A model generated the notes under the pieces. That model was given only the letters and a program-made list of their open reading frames with translations. It searched no databases and was not told where the DNA came from. A stretch of DNA of 64,000 bases from Xanthomonas pisi DSM 18956 (lineage in GTDB: Bacteria; Pseudomonadota; Gammaproteobacteria; Xanthomonadales; Xanthomonadaceae), in assembly GCF_001010415.1 (NCBI RefSeq), contig NZ_JPLE01000058.1, positions 1-64,000 on the forward strand, in the 5' to 3' direction. Positions 55,723 to 64,000 of the stretch are shown piece by piece. The position numbers and the translations under genes were made by a program. Position 1 is the first letter of the stretch, and every line of letters begins with the position of its first letter.

Positions 55723-57105
55723 TCAGCACTCGATGACGTTCACCGCCAGGCCGCCGCGGCTGGTTTCCTTGTATTTGTCCTGCATGTCGCGGCCGGTGTC
55801 GCGCATGGTCTTGATGACCTTGTCCAGCGACACCTTGTGCTTGCCGTCGCCACGCATGGCCATGCGGCTGGCGTTGATCGCCTTGACCGCGCCCATGGCG
55901 TTGCGTTCGATGCATGGGATCTGCACCAGCCCGCCGATCGGATCGCAGGTCAGGCCAAGGTTGTGTTCCATGCCGATTTCCGCGGCGTTCTCGATTTGCC
56001 CCGGATTGCCGCCCAGCGCGGCGACCAGGCCGCCGGCGGCCATCGAGCAGGCCACGCCCACCTCGCCCTGGCAGCCGACTTCGGCGCCGGAAATGGAGGC
56101 GTTCTCCTTGTAGAGAATGCCGATGGCCGCAGCGGTGAGCAGGAAATCGAAGATGCGCTGCTCGGATGCGCCGGGGCAGAAGCGGTCGAAGTAATGCAGC
56201 ACCGCCGGGATGATGCCGGCCGCGCCGTTGGTGGGCGCGGTGACCACGCGGCCACCGGCCGCGTTTTCCTCGTTGACGGCAAGTGCATACAGGTTGACCC
56301 AGTCCAGCGTGGTCAGCGGGTCGCGCATGGCCGCTTCCGGCTTGGACGACAGTTCGCGATACAACGCCGGTGCGCGCCGCGACACGTTCAGGCCACCCGG
56401 CAAGGTGCCTTCCTGGCGGATACCGCGCTCCACGCAGGACTGCATGGCCGCCCACAGTTCGCGCAGGCCGGTGCGGATCTCGTCCTCGCTGCGCCAGCTC
56501 TTTTCGTTTTCGAACATCAGCGCGGCAATGCTCAGGCCGCTGCGTGCGCATTGCGCGAGCAGTTCGTCGCCGCTGAGGAAGGGGTAGGGCAGCGGCGTTT
56601 CGTCGGCTACGATGCGGTCGTCGGCGGCGTCGTCCTGGTTGACCACAAAGCCGCCGCCCACCGAGTAGTAATCGCGCGTCGCGATCACGCTGTCGTCGGC
56701 GGCGTACGCGGTGAAGCGCATGCCATTGGTGTGGTACGGCAGCTTCTGCCGCTTGTTCATCGGCAGGTCGCGCTTCTCGTCGAAGCCGATTTCGTGCTGC
56801 CCCATCAGGGCGATGCGCTTGCTGGAGCGGATGCGCTCCAGCGTGGCGGGGATGATGTCCGGGTCGATCAGGTTGGGGCGGTGGCCTTCCAGCCCGAGCA
56901 ACACGGCCTTGTCGGTGCCATGGCCGCGGCCGGTCAGCGCCAGCGAGCCGAACACTTCGGCGCGGATGCGCACCACGTCCTGCAGGCGGCCGGCATCGAG
57001 CAACCAGCGATGCACGAAACGCTCGGCGGCGCGCATCGGCCCCACGGTGTGGGAGGAACTTGGACCGATACCGATCTTGAACAGGTCGAACGTGCTGACA
57101 GCCAT
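55723..57105 (-). CDS. sdaA: L-serine dehydratase (single chain, Fe-S)
   Basis: A 460-residue iron-sulfur serine dehydratase converting L-serine to pyruvate and ammonia. The alpha and beta parts are fused, as in E. coli SdaA. Signatures are [16 protein letters not shown] near residue 12, [13 protein letters not shown] near residue 340 and the C-terminal [16 protein letters not shown]. Cysteines suitable for the 4Fe-4S cluster lie in the second half. It is divergent from the glutaredoxin-like gene. Confidence 0.94.
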   Translation of the reverse strand: MAVSTFDLFKIGIGPSSSHTVGPMRAAERFVHRWLLDAGRLQDVVRIRAEVFGSLALTGRGHGTDKAVLLGLEGHRPNLIDPDIIPATLERIRSSKRIALMGQHEIGFDEKRDLPMNKRQKLPYHTNGMRFTAYAADDSVIATRDYYSVGGGFVVNQDDAADDRIVADETPLPYPFLSGDELLAQCARSGLSIAALMFENEKSWRSEDEIRTGLRELWAAMQSCVERGIRQEGTLPGGLNVSRRAPALYRELSSKPEAAMRDPLTTLDWVNLYALAVNEENAAGGRVVTAPTNGAAGIIPAVLHYFDRFCPGASEQRIFDFLLTAAAIGILYKENASISGAEVGCQGEVGVACSMAAGGLVAALGGNPGQIENAAEIGMEHNLGLTCDPIGGLVQIPCIERNAMGAVKAINASRMAMRGDGKHKVSLDKVIKTMRDTGRDMQDKYKETSRGGLAVNVIEC

Positions 57106-57191
57106 GCGTGCCGGAGAGGTGAGCGTAAAGGCGGCTATTCTAGTCGTTCGATGATTGCGGCACGGCTGCAGCGCAGCATGAGACCTGTTCG

Positions 57192-57425
57192 ATGGCCCTG
57201 ACCCTGTACCAGCGCGACGATTGCCACCTCTGCGACCAGGCCGTGGAAGTGCTGGCGCAGGTGCGTGCCGGCGAGTTCGCTAGCGTCTTTATCGACGACG
57301 ATGCGGCGCTTGAGTCCGCTTATGGGGCACGTGTGCCGGTGCTACGCGATGCACGCGGGCGCGAGCTGGACTGGCCGTTCGATGGCCAGCGCTTGCGTGC
57401 GTGGCTGGATGAGGCTGGCCGCTGA
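57192..57425 (+). CDS. Glutaredoxin-like (DUF836-type) protein
   Basis: A 77-residue thioredoxin-fold protein with the redox motif CHLC at residues 11-14 ([12 protein letters not shown]) and the cis-proline region RVPVLRD near residue 50. It is shorter than classical glutaredoxins and matches the small glutaredoxin-family proteins often called YbeD/DUF836. It may reduce protein disulfides. No partner gene is adjacent. Confidence 0.85.
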   Translation: MALTLYQRDDCHLCDQAVEVLAQVRAGEFASVFIDDDAALESAYGARVPVLRDARGRELDWPFDGQRLRAWLDEAGR

Positions 57426-57626
57426 TAGGCGCTTGCGGATATGGTTCGCGTCTGCTGATGGACTGAAGGCCGTTACAAGCGATTTGCACGTCAGGTGAGC
57501 GAGACCGGTTTGCGTTTGCGCCACGTGAACACGCTGATTTCAATACGTCGCCCGCAAGTACCCGGCAATTACACGCTGGTTTGGTTCACCTGCGGCGTTG
57601 GGGGGGGGGCGTTCAGTCGTCGCCGT

Positions 57627-58277
57627 TCAACGGCACAGCTGGTCCTCACATGGCACGCCATCGTTGTCGCCGTCCATCTTTGTGCCGGGACAGTTACGCA
57701 GCACCCAGGTGGCGTCGTCGCAGGAAGTCATCTGCGAGCAGTGTTTGCGCCCGCCGCAGCTATAGTGCGGCGTGAGTGCGGGCGTGGCAGACGTTTTGCC
57801 TGCCGCTGCAGGGGCCGTAACCGCTGGCGAGCTCTGGAGCGCTGCGCGGTCTGGCGGCGTCCTGTCTGCCGGTGCCCGTGCCGAAACTACTGAAGAAGTT
57901 TCAGGGGGCGCTGGGGCTGGCATCGGCGTGTCCCGATCGAGATACGCATAGCCGCCAGCAACTGCCACGAGCAGCAGCAACAGGAGCTTGCCCAGCCCGA
58001 TCAAGCGATGGCTCGATGGCGCTTGCGTTGCCGCATGCTGTCTGCGTGGGCCACGTCCGGCTGCCGGCGCGCCGGCGCGCATCACGCGCACTGCCTGGCG
58101 TCGCCCATCCTTGCCCTGTTCGATCTCGAAGGAAATCAGCTCACCAATACGTGGCGCGTCCGGACTGCGTGGAAACGCGGAGATATGCACGAATAGCTCA
58201 TCGCCGGGCTGCGCCGGGGTGATGAAGCCGAAGCCACGATCGGCATTCCAGCGGGTCAACGTTCCATGTGTGCGCAT
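57627..58277 (-). CDS. Cold-shock domain - membrane helix - excalibur domain fusion
   Basis: A 216-residue protein with three parts. Residues 1-65 form a cold-shock (OB-fold) domain with GTLTRWNADRGFGFI and ELFVHISAF, the RNP-like nucleic-acid-binding motifs. Residues about 90-115 form one membrane helix (LLLLLLVAVAGG). A proline/alanine linker leads to a C-terminal excalibur domain, rich in Cys and ending in DGDNDGVPCE, a calcium-loop-like DxDxDG motif. The nucleic-acid-binding part should be cytoplasmic and the excalibur part periplasmic, with the disulfides. The ATG at 58277 begins the cold-shock domain exactly. Confidence 0.8.
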   Translation of the reverse strand: MRTHGTLTRWNADRGFGFITPAQPGDELFVHISAFPRSPDAPRIGELISFEIEQGKDGRRQAVRVMRAGAPAAGRGPRRQHAATQAPSSHRLIGLGKLLLLLLVAVAGGYAYLDRDTPMPAPAPPETSSVVSARAPADRTPPDRAALQSSPAVTAPAAAGKTSATPALTPHYSCGGRKHCSQMTSCDDATWVLRNCPGTKMDGDNDGVPCEDQLCR

Positions 58278-58356
58278 CGGCGGCGTCCGAGGGGTGGACG
58301 CCAAGTCTAGCTGTCGCGCGGTGTCATCCGGCCACGGGGCAGAAACCACCGGGCAT

Positions 58357-58392
58357 AAAAAAGCGGCGGACCCGACGAGGTAGTCCGCCGCT
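58357..58392 (-). terminator. Rho-independent terminator of the YceI operon
   Basis: A 10-bp perfect stem (AGCGGCGGAC with GTCCGCCGCT) followed on the minus strand by six T residues. Confidence 0.85.
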
Positions 58393-58423
58393 CAGTGGCC
58401 GCGTCCGGTTGCGGCCTGTGGCC

Positions 58424-58993
58424 TTACTTCGCCTTCAACACGACCTTGGTGCTGATCGCGGTTTCGTTGGGAATGGTCTTGGTGTCGGCCCAGTCGCCGC
58501 CGCCCACGCCGAAGTCGAGCCGCTTGACCACCGCCTTGCCTGCCAACACGGGCTGCGCGCCCGGCGTCCAGGTGAAGGTCAGCGTGACCGGCTTGCTGAC
58601 GCCGCGCAGTTCCAGGGTGCCGTCGGCCGCGTATTGATTGCCGCCGAGGGCACGGAACTTGTCGGCGCGATAGCGTGCGGTGGCGAACTTGGCGACGTTG
58701 AAAAAGTCCGGGCCTTGCAGGGTCGAATCGCGATCGTTGTTGCCGCTGATCGCGCTGGCCAGCGGAATGCGCACATCGAGCTTGGCAGCGGCCAGATTGG
58801 CCGGGTCGAAACTCAGCGTGGTGTCGAAAGCGGGGAACTTGCCGGTGAACACTTCGCCGTCGTACTTGCTGGCAAAGACCAGCGACGAGCCGGGCGCCTG
58901 GACGTAGTCGGCGGCCAGCACCGGCGCGGTGGCGAAGGTGGCGACCAGCGACGCGGCGACCAGCAGGGGAGAGGCGAACAACTTGGACGACAT
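58424..58993 (-). CDS. YceI-family periplasmic protein
   Basis: A 189-residue lipocalin-like YceI protein with a signal peptide ending at VLA near residue 27. Typical segments are YVQAPGSSLVFASKYDG, FPAFDTTLSFDP and GDWADTKTIPNETAIS. Family members bind polyisoprenoids or quinone-like lipids in a hydrophobic barrel. It follows the cytochrome b561 gene by 9 bp and is the last gene before the terminator. Confidence 0.9.
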   Translation of the reverse strand: MSSKLFASPLLVAASLVATFATAPVLAADYVQAPGSSLVFASKYDGEVFTGKFPAFDTTLSFDPANLAAAKLDVRIPLASAISGNNDRDSTLQGPDFFNVAKFATARYRADKFRALGGNQYAADGTLELRGVSKPVTLTFTWTPGAQPVLAGKAVVKRLDFGVGGGDWADTKTIPNETAISTKVVLKAK

Positions 58994-59002
58994 GGGGAAT
59001 CC

Positions 59003-59566
59003 TTAGGGTTTGGAGGACAGCCAGCCGCGCGGCAACATCCGCGCCAGTGTGGCATCACGCTGGAACACGTGGTGGTACAGCGCCGCGCCGGCATGTGCCA
59101 GCACCACGGCGATCAACAACCAGAAGCCCCACTCGTGGATGGCGTGGGAGGTGACGCGTAGCTGCTCGTCCGGGCCACTGAGCTTGGGGACTGCGAACAG
59201 GCCAAACCAGCGGAACGGGCGCAGGCCGCTGCTGGAGTCGTACAACCAGCCCGACAGCGGCATGGCGAAGATCATGGCGTACAGCAGCCAGTGGGTCAGC
59301 CCGGCGATCCGTTCCTGCCAGCGCGGTGTGCCCGCCACCGGTGGCGGCGCGCCCGCGTACAGGCGCCAGCCCAGCCGCACGATCACCAGCGCCAGCACGG
59401 TCAGCCCCACCGATTTGTGCGCGGTGTAGACCCAGAAGTATTTCGGCGTCTTGGGCAGTTCGCCCATGGTCAGGCCGACGATACCCAGCACCAGGATCAG
59501 CACGGCGATCAGCCAGTGCAGGGCCTGGCTGACACCGCCCCAGCGCTCGATGTTTTTCAGGCTCAT
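59003..59566 (-). CDS. cybB: Cytochrome b561
   Basis: A 187-residue di-haem membrane protein with four helices. Haem-ligand histidines are in SQALHWLIAV, TAHKSVG, THWLLYAM and SHAIHEWGFW. It can oxidise quinol or reduce superoxide at the inner membrane. It overlaps the preceding YceI gene by 4 bp (ATGA) and is followed by a second YceI gene, an arrangement that suggests a quinone-related module. Confidence 0.9.
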   Translation of the reverse strand: MSLKNIERWGGVSQALHWLIAVLILVLGIVGLTMGELPKTPKYFWVYTAHKSVGLTVLALVIVRLGWRLYAGAPPPVAGTPRWQERIAGLTHWLLYAMIFAMPLSGWLYDSSSGLRPFRWFGLFAVPKLSGPDEQLRVTSHAIHEWGFWLLIAVVLAHAGAALYHHVFQRDATLARMLPRGWLSSKP

Positions 59567-60225
59567 GTTCGCGATTCCGGGCTGGCGGCTGCGTCAGGGG
59601 TGGTGGGTTCGGCTTGCGGCGGCGCAGTGTCGTCGTCGGCACGGCCTTCGCGCACGGCTTCGGCTTCGATGCGCAGTTCCACGGTGTCGCCGATCATCGA
59701 CTTCCACGCATCGATCCCGAACTCCGCCCGGCTCAGCGTGGCGGTGGCCGAGAACCCGGCAGTGCGGCGAAACGGCGGCAGCGGGTGGCGCTTGAGCGCG
59801 TTCAGGGTGACGTCCAGGGTCACCGGGCGGGTGACGCCGTGCAGGGTCAGGTTGCCGGTGACCTTGGCGTGGTTCTCGCCGCTGGCCTCCACGCGCGTGG
59901 AGACGAAATGCGCGTCGGGAAAGCGCTCGGCGTCGAGTAGGTTGCGTGCCAGGGTGGCCTCGTTCCACTTGGCATCGCCCAGGTCGGCGCGGTGCAGCGG
60001 CACGCTCACGTCCAGTCGTGCGGACGCCCAGTCCTCCGGGTCGAACACCAGCGTGCCGCTACTGCCCGACACGGTGCCCAGGGCCTTGGAAAAGCCGGCA
60101 TGTTCGATCGCGAACAGCACGCGGGTGTGTACCGGATCCAGCGCATAGCGCACCGGTGCGGCGGAGGCGGCCAGGCTGGTCAGTGCCAGGGCGGGAAGGA
60201 GCAGCAGGCGGGCGAAGGGCGTCAT
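59563..60225 (-). CDS. YceI-family periplasmic protein (second copy)
   Basis: A 220-residue YceI protein with a signal peptide ending near SAA at residue 22. PVRYALDPVHTRVLFAIEHAGF and FGIDAWKSMIGDTVEL are family motifs. An acidic/proline tail of about 25 residues follows the barrel. It is the first gene of a three-gene operon with cytochrome b561 and the other YceI gene. The promoter must lie in the 96 bp shared with the divergent sensor kinase. Confidence 0.9.
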   Translation of the reverse strand: MTPFARLLLLPALALTSLAASAAPVRYALDPVHTRVLFAIEHAGFSKALGTVSGSSGTLVFDPEDWASARLDVSVPLHRADLGDAKWNEATLARNLLDAERFPDAHFVSTRVEASGENHAKVTGNLTLHGVTRPVTLDVTLNALKRHPLPPFRRTAGFSATATLSRAEFGIDAWKSMIGDTVELRIEAEAVREGRADDDTAPPQAEPTTPDAAASPESRT

Positions 60226-60321
60226 GGGCGGATTCTAGACACATCCCGGCGCTGCGCGCGCGGCTTGCGCTTGCAACGATCCATTGCGAGCATGCCGGCT
60301 GGACGTGGAAAGGATTCCCGC

Positions 60322-63300
60322 ATGCGTGGTCTGTTACTGGGGTTGCTGGTTGCGTTGATGGCATTGCCGGCCCTGGCCGAGGTGCCCGCCATCCCGCGCT
60401 TTCGCATCGTGGGCGCCGCCGAAGGGCTGCCTTCGACCATGATTACCGCAATCGCACAGGATCGTGCGGGGTATTTGTGGATGACCACCACCGATGGCCT
60501 GGTTCGGTATGACGGCGCCGAGTTCAAGGTATGGCGTAACGACCCGACCGATCGCTACTCGCTACGCAGCAATGCCTTGCAGGCGATGTATATCGACGAC
60601 CAGGACCGCATCTGGCTGGCGCTGGCGGGCGCCGGGCTGGCGATGCTGAGCGCCGACCGCAGCAAATTCACCGCATATCTGCCCGACGACGTTCCCGCGC
60701 TGTCGTCGGGAGATATCTATGCCATTGCCGGCCGGGGCGATGAGATCTGGCTCGGCATGTCGACCGGCAATGTCTTGCGCCTGGACGCCGGGGGAAATTT
60801 CAGCTCACTGGATCTGTCCAGGATGGAAGATCCGCTAGACCCCAATCCGGTCTACGCGCTGGCCTTGGACGACCGGGAGCGCATGTGGATCGGGACGCTC
60901 GGCGGTTTGGCGTACTACGACGGGCTGGCCTTGCACCGCGTTCGACCGGATGGCGACGCCAGCGGTATCAATGCGCTGCAGTGGGTAGGGCAACGGCTAT
61001 GGACCTCCTCGGAGACCGGGTTGCGCTACATGGATTCCTCCGGGGGGTGGCATACGCCCGCCTGGGCTTCGATGTTTGCGACAGGAAATCGGGCCTGGGC
61101 GGTGGCCGATGCCGGAGATGGCGAATTCTGGCTCGGCACCGAGCAGGGGCTATGGCACACCCGCGCCAGTCATCCACCCACGCCGGTCAACAACGGTGAC
61201 CAACCGCTGGTTTCCAATCGGCATGTGACCACGATCTGGCGAAGTCCGCACGGAGGGATCTGGGTGCCCCTGCATGGCCGTGGGCTTGCCTACCTGCGCG
61301 AAGACTGGCGTCGGACCGCAGCCTTCAAGCAGGTGAACGATCAGGGCAAAGGCATCTCCTGCAGTCTTGCACCGGCCAATCGCTCTGGCGGCCTGTGGCA
61401 GTTCGATGGCAGTGGCAGGTTGTTGCGCTACGACACCTCGTCTGGCGCCTTGGTGCAGACCGGAGTCCAGCATCCGGATCTGCGTGAGATGGAAGTCATC
61501 TCTGCGCTGGAAGACCGTCGCGGGCAGCTCTGGCTCGGTAACAATCAGCATGCACTGTCGCGCCTGGACCTGGCGACTGGTGAGTTGACGCATTTCACCG
61601 GGGATGGACCCGCCGAGGCGGCGCTCTGGATCGGGGAGCCTGGCGATGGCAGCGTGTGGGCAGCGTTCGAGCAAGTGATCCAGCGACGCGACCTGGTCAG
61701 TGGGCGCGTTCTGGAGACGATCTCCCCAAACGATCTGCATGGCCTGAAGGAATTGCCGTACTACCAGATCAACTTGGGGCCGGACGGGCGCGTGTGGATC
61801 AGCGCTACTGGCGGAGTGTATGCCTGGCATGCCGAAACGCATCGATTCATGCTGGTGCCGGGGCTGGATGTCGATTTCATCCAGCGCTTTGTGGTCAAGG
61901 ATCGCAATCGCATCTGGCTTTACATCGCCGGTAGCATCGAGCACTGGGAGCCACGTCATGGCGTCTGGAAACGGGTCAGCCGCATTCGCGCTGCCGAAGG
62001 ATTTCCCGCCATGGATGCCTACGGCCTCGAGCTGGATGCGCTTGGTCGCGTGTGGATGTCCGGTGCGCGTGGCCTGTGGCGCATCGACCCGCGGACAACG
62101 CCTGCCAAGATCCGCAGTTTCGGTGCGCGCGATGGGTTGACCAGCCAGGAGTTCAGTCGCCACTGTCTGCTGATGTCCGACAACGGTGTATTGGTGGGCG
62201 GAACCGCCGATGGATTCACCTTGCTGATCGACACCAATGCGCCGGATGTTCCCTCGTTTACCCCGCAGATGCGGCTGGAAGCGGTGAGCGTGCAGCAGGG
62301 CGACCGACGTCGCGCATTGCCGATCGGCGGTGGCTTTGCGCTGGTGCCGAGCGATCGCCAGTTGCGCATCAATATGCGCCTGCTGTCTTTCGTCGACCCG
62401 ATGGCCAACCGCTACCGCACGCGATTGAAAGGCTTCGACACCGATTGGGTGGAGCATGGCGCTGCGGGCATGCGCGAATTTTCATCGTTGCCGCCGGGCG
62501 AGTATGTGCTTGAAATGCAGGGTATCGATCCGCTCGGCAATGCCTCGCAGGTGCAATCGTTGCGGTTTTCGGTGCTGCCGCCCTGGTGGCGTAGCGACCT
62601 CGGTATTGCGTTGACCTGCATGCTCGGTCTGCTGCTGAGTGCACTGCTCGCGGCGGCCTACCGCCATCGCGTCCGCATGCGGGCGCAGTGGCAGCTGGCC
62701 CAGCACAAGCGCGAGCTGGCCGAGCAGGCGTCGTTGGCCAAGACGCGCTTTCTGGCGACCCTGGGGCACGAGGTGCGCACGCCGATGACCGGTGTGCTGG
62801 GAATGAGCGAGTTGCTGCTGCAGACACCGCTGGATGCGCGCCAGCAAGGCTATGCCGGCGCGATCCAGTCGGCCGGCAAGCATTTGCTGCGCTTGGTCAA
62901 CGATGCGCTGGATCTGGCGCGGATCGAAGCCGGCAAGCTGCCGCTGGACAATCGCGATTTCGATCTGCGCCTGCTGATCGGACAGGTGGTCGAACTGGTC
63001 CGTCCCAGTGCCGAGCAGAAGCAGCTGGCCTTCGAATGCGAACTGGATGACGCGCTGCCGCCGGCACTGCATGGCGATGCCAGCCGGGTGCAGCAGATTC
63101 TGCTCAATCTGCTGTTCAATGCGGTCAAGTTCACCGAACGCGGCAGCGTGCAATTGCGCGTGTCGGCGTTGCCGCAGAGCCCTGCACAAGGCATTCGGGT
63201 GGAGGTGCGCGACACCGGTCCCGGCATGAGCGCCGAGCAACGTGGGCGCCTGTTCCAGCGCTTCGAACAGGCCGAAGGCGCACTGACCCTGGCCCGGCAT

Positions 63301-63885
63301 GGTGGCAGTGGGCTGGGCCTGGCGATCTGCCGCGAGCTTGCAGCGGCGATGGGCGGGGTGGTGAGGGTGGACAGCGAATTGGGGCAGGGCGCGTGCTTCG
63401 TGGTGCAGTTGCCGTTGCGTTGGGTTGCGGCATTGCCTACGGCGGTCCCTGCTCCGGCACGTGCGTCCGCTGCCCGGGATCAGGCGCCGCTGCAGTTGCT
63501 GCTGGTCGAAGACGACCCGACCGTGGCGCAGGTGATCGTGGGCTTGCTGCAGACACGCGGGCACCAGGTCACCCATGTCTTGCACGGTTTGGCCGCCCTG
63601 GCCGAGGTGAGCACACGCAGCTTCGACGCGGGGTTGTGCGATCTGGATCTGCCCGGCCTGGACGGTGCTGCGCTGGTGGCGCAACTGCGCGCGCGCGGGG
63701 TGCGCTTCCCGATCGTGGCGGTCACTGCACGGGCCGACGCCGATGCCGAGCCGCAGGCGATGGCGGCTGGCTGCAATGGATTCCTGCGCAAGCCGGTCAC
63801 CGGCGAGCTGCTGGCCAACGCCCTGGCACGGGTGCTTGCCGACGCTGCGGATTTGCGGGACAGGGGCGAGGCCGCCGTCGACTAG
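60322..63885 (+). CDS. Hybrid sensor histidine kinase with periplasmic propeller
   Basis: A 1187-residue hybrid two-component protein. The signal peptide ends near residue 19. A periplasmic two-bladed propeller of reg_prop repeats (about 30-680; repeats such as GYLWMTTTDGLVRYDG and ERMWIGTLGGLAYYDG) is followed by a Y_Y_Y domain (about 690-760) and one membrane helix (about 765-785). The phospho-accepting His is H816 in GHEVRTPM. The ATPase N, G1 and G2 boxes (NLLFNAVKFTE, VRDTGPGMS and GGSGLGLAI) follow. A receiver domain closes the chain with D1107 in CDLDLPGLDG. It lacks an HTH output domain, unlike Bacteroides HTCS, so it needs a separate regulator. It may sense a plant-derived glycan, which is an inference. 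Confidence 0.92.
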   Translation: MRGLLLGLLVALMALPALAEVPAIPRFRIVGAAEGLPSTMITAIAQDRAGYLWMTTTDGLVRYDGAEFKVWRNDPTDRYSLRSNALQAMYIDDQDRIWLALAGAGLAMLSADRSKFTAYLPDDVPALSSGDIYAIAGRGDEIWLGMSTGNVLRLDAGGNFSSLDLSRMEDPLDPNPVYALALDDRERMWIGTLGGLAYYDGLALHRVRPDGDASGINALQWVGQRLWTSSETGLRYMDSSGGWHTPAWASMFATGNRAWAVADAGDGEFWLGTEQGLWHTRASHPPTPVNNGDQPLVSNRHVTTIWRSPHGGIWVPLHGRGLAYLREDWRRTAAFKQVNDQGKGISCSLAPANRSGGLWQFDGSGRLLRYDTSSGALVQTGVQHPDLREMEVISALEDRRGQLWLGNNQHALSRLDLATGELTHFTGDGPAEAALWIGEPGDGSVWAAFEQVIQRRDLVSGRVLETISPNDLHGLKELPYYQINLGPDGRVWISATGGVYAWHAETHRFMLVPGLDVDFIQRFVVKDRNRIWLYIAGSIEHWEPRHGVWKRVSRIRAAEGFPAMDAYGLELDALGRVWMSGARGLWRIDPRTTPAKIRSFGARDGLTSQEFSRHCLLMSDNGVLVGGTADGFTLLIDTNAPDVPSFTPQMRLEAVSVQQGDRRRALPIGGGFALVPSDRQLRINMRLLSFVDPMANRYRTRLKGFDTDWVEHGAAGMREFSSLPPGEYVLEMQGIDPLGNASQVQSLRFSVLPPWWRSDLGIALTCMLGLLLSALLAAAYRHRVRMRAQWQLAQHKRELAEQASLAKTRFLATLGHEVRTPMTGVLGMSELLLQTPLDARQQGYAGAIQSAGKHLLRLVNDALDLARIEAGKLPLDNRDFDLRLLIGQVVELVRPSAEQKQLAFECELDDALPPALHGDASRVQQILLNLLFNAVKFTERGSVQLRVSALPQSPAQGIRVEVRDTGPGMSAEQRGRLFQRFEQAEGALTLARHGGSGLGLAICRELAAAMGGVVRVDSELGQGACFVVQLPLRWVAALPTAVPAPARASAARDQAPLQLLLVEDDPTVAQVIVGLLQTRGHQVTHVLHGLAALAEVSTRSFDAGLCDLDLPGLDGAALVAQLRARGVRFPIVAVTARADADAEPQAMAAGCNGFLRKPVTGELLANALARVLADAADLRDRGEAAVD

Positions 63886-63961
63886 GGAGACGTCAGCTGG
63901 AGCAGGTACAGTGCAGGACAGCCGGGGAGTGCGCGCGATCGCGCAGGTGGCTGGGACAAGG

Positions 63962-64000
63962 ATGACGATGAAACAGGTAGTGCTGTGCGTGCTTGCCGTC
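63962..64000 (+). CDS. Start of an exported protein, cut by the window edge
   Basis: The last 39 bases encode MTMKQVVLCVLAV, a likely signal-peptide start, with a GGGACAAGG sequence just upstream. A second ATG is at 63968. The remainder is outside the window and the product cannot be named. Confidence 0.4.
   Translation, partial: MTMKQVVLCVLAV

Noticed and set aside
57600-57609. Ten-G homopolymer as a phase-variable tract
   Set aside because: It lies outside any coding region and downstream of the nearest minus-strand gene, so slippage would not switch a gene; at most it could affect mRNA ends.

Overview
The window is high-GC gammaproteobacterial DNA and almost certainly comes from a plant-associated Xanthomonas chromosome. 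The evidence is a TonB-dependent transporter plus glycosidase locus matching the Xanthomonas nix (plant N-glycan) cluster, NagR-type operators, several TonB-dependent receptors, tightly packed ATGA-overlap operons, and short Xanthomonas-type palindromic repeats. No complete insertion sequence, CRISPR array, tRNA or rRNA was seen.

Layout. (1) 0.2-13 kb, N-glycan utilisation: a minus-strand series TonB receptor, GH29 fucosidase, GH18, GH20 hexosaminidase lipoprotein and GH2 mannosidase, facing a divergent glucokinase-family kinase. Two LacI/NagR-like palindromes lie in the 700-bp divergent region. (2) 13-21.6 kb, housekeeping: rsmE-bioA on the minus strand; nudE-cysQ, mazG-ynfA-like, SPFH/NfeD pair, gcvT and gcvH on the plus strand. 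(3) 21.6-25.1 kb: a lysine/alanine-rich histone-H1-like gene behind an unusually long leader, a gene-poor stretch, and a serine beta-lactamase-like hydrolase. (4) 25.4-31.9 kb: an ATP/ADP-carrier-like MFS protein, a DUF1304 protein, and an alpha/beta hydrolase-fadE operon with a divergent TetR regulator and paired operator-like palindromes. (5) 32.2-40.8 kb, accessory locus: two related TonB-dependent receptors flank a TPR-sulfotransferase and a 2OG-Fe(II) oxygenase. The receptors share a 19-nt upstream motif at almost the same distance from their start codons. This is the best candidate for an undescribed system. (6) 40.9-50.5 kb: an unknown exported protein, hslO, mtgA, a GT2 glycosyltransferase, a CBS protein, an AsmA protein, a TrhA/hemolysin III membrane protein, prfC and an M23 peptidase. 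(7) 50.5-54.1 kb: a methionine operon (homoserine acyltransferase, metB, homoserine dehydrogenase) preceded by a SAM-I-type (S-box) riboswitch. (8) 54.4-64 kb: an alpha/beta hydrolase, sdaA, a glutaredoxin-like protein, a cold-shock/excalibur fusion, a YceI-cytochrome b561-YceI operon, a large propeller-type hybrid sensor kinase, and the first codons of an exported protein cut by the window edge.

How the parts work together. In region 1, secreted or surface glycosidases would trim plant N-glycans, the TonB receptor would import the products, and the kinase would phosphorylate the released sugar, all sensed through NagR boxes. Region 7 is a SAM-feedback loop on homoserine acylation and transsulfuration. 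Region 5 pairs outer-membrane uptake with two modifying enzymes (sulfation and hydroxylation) whose substrate cannot be deduced from sequence.
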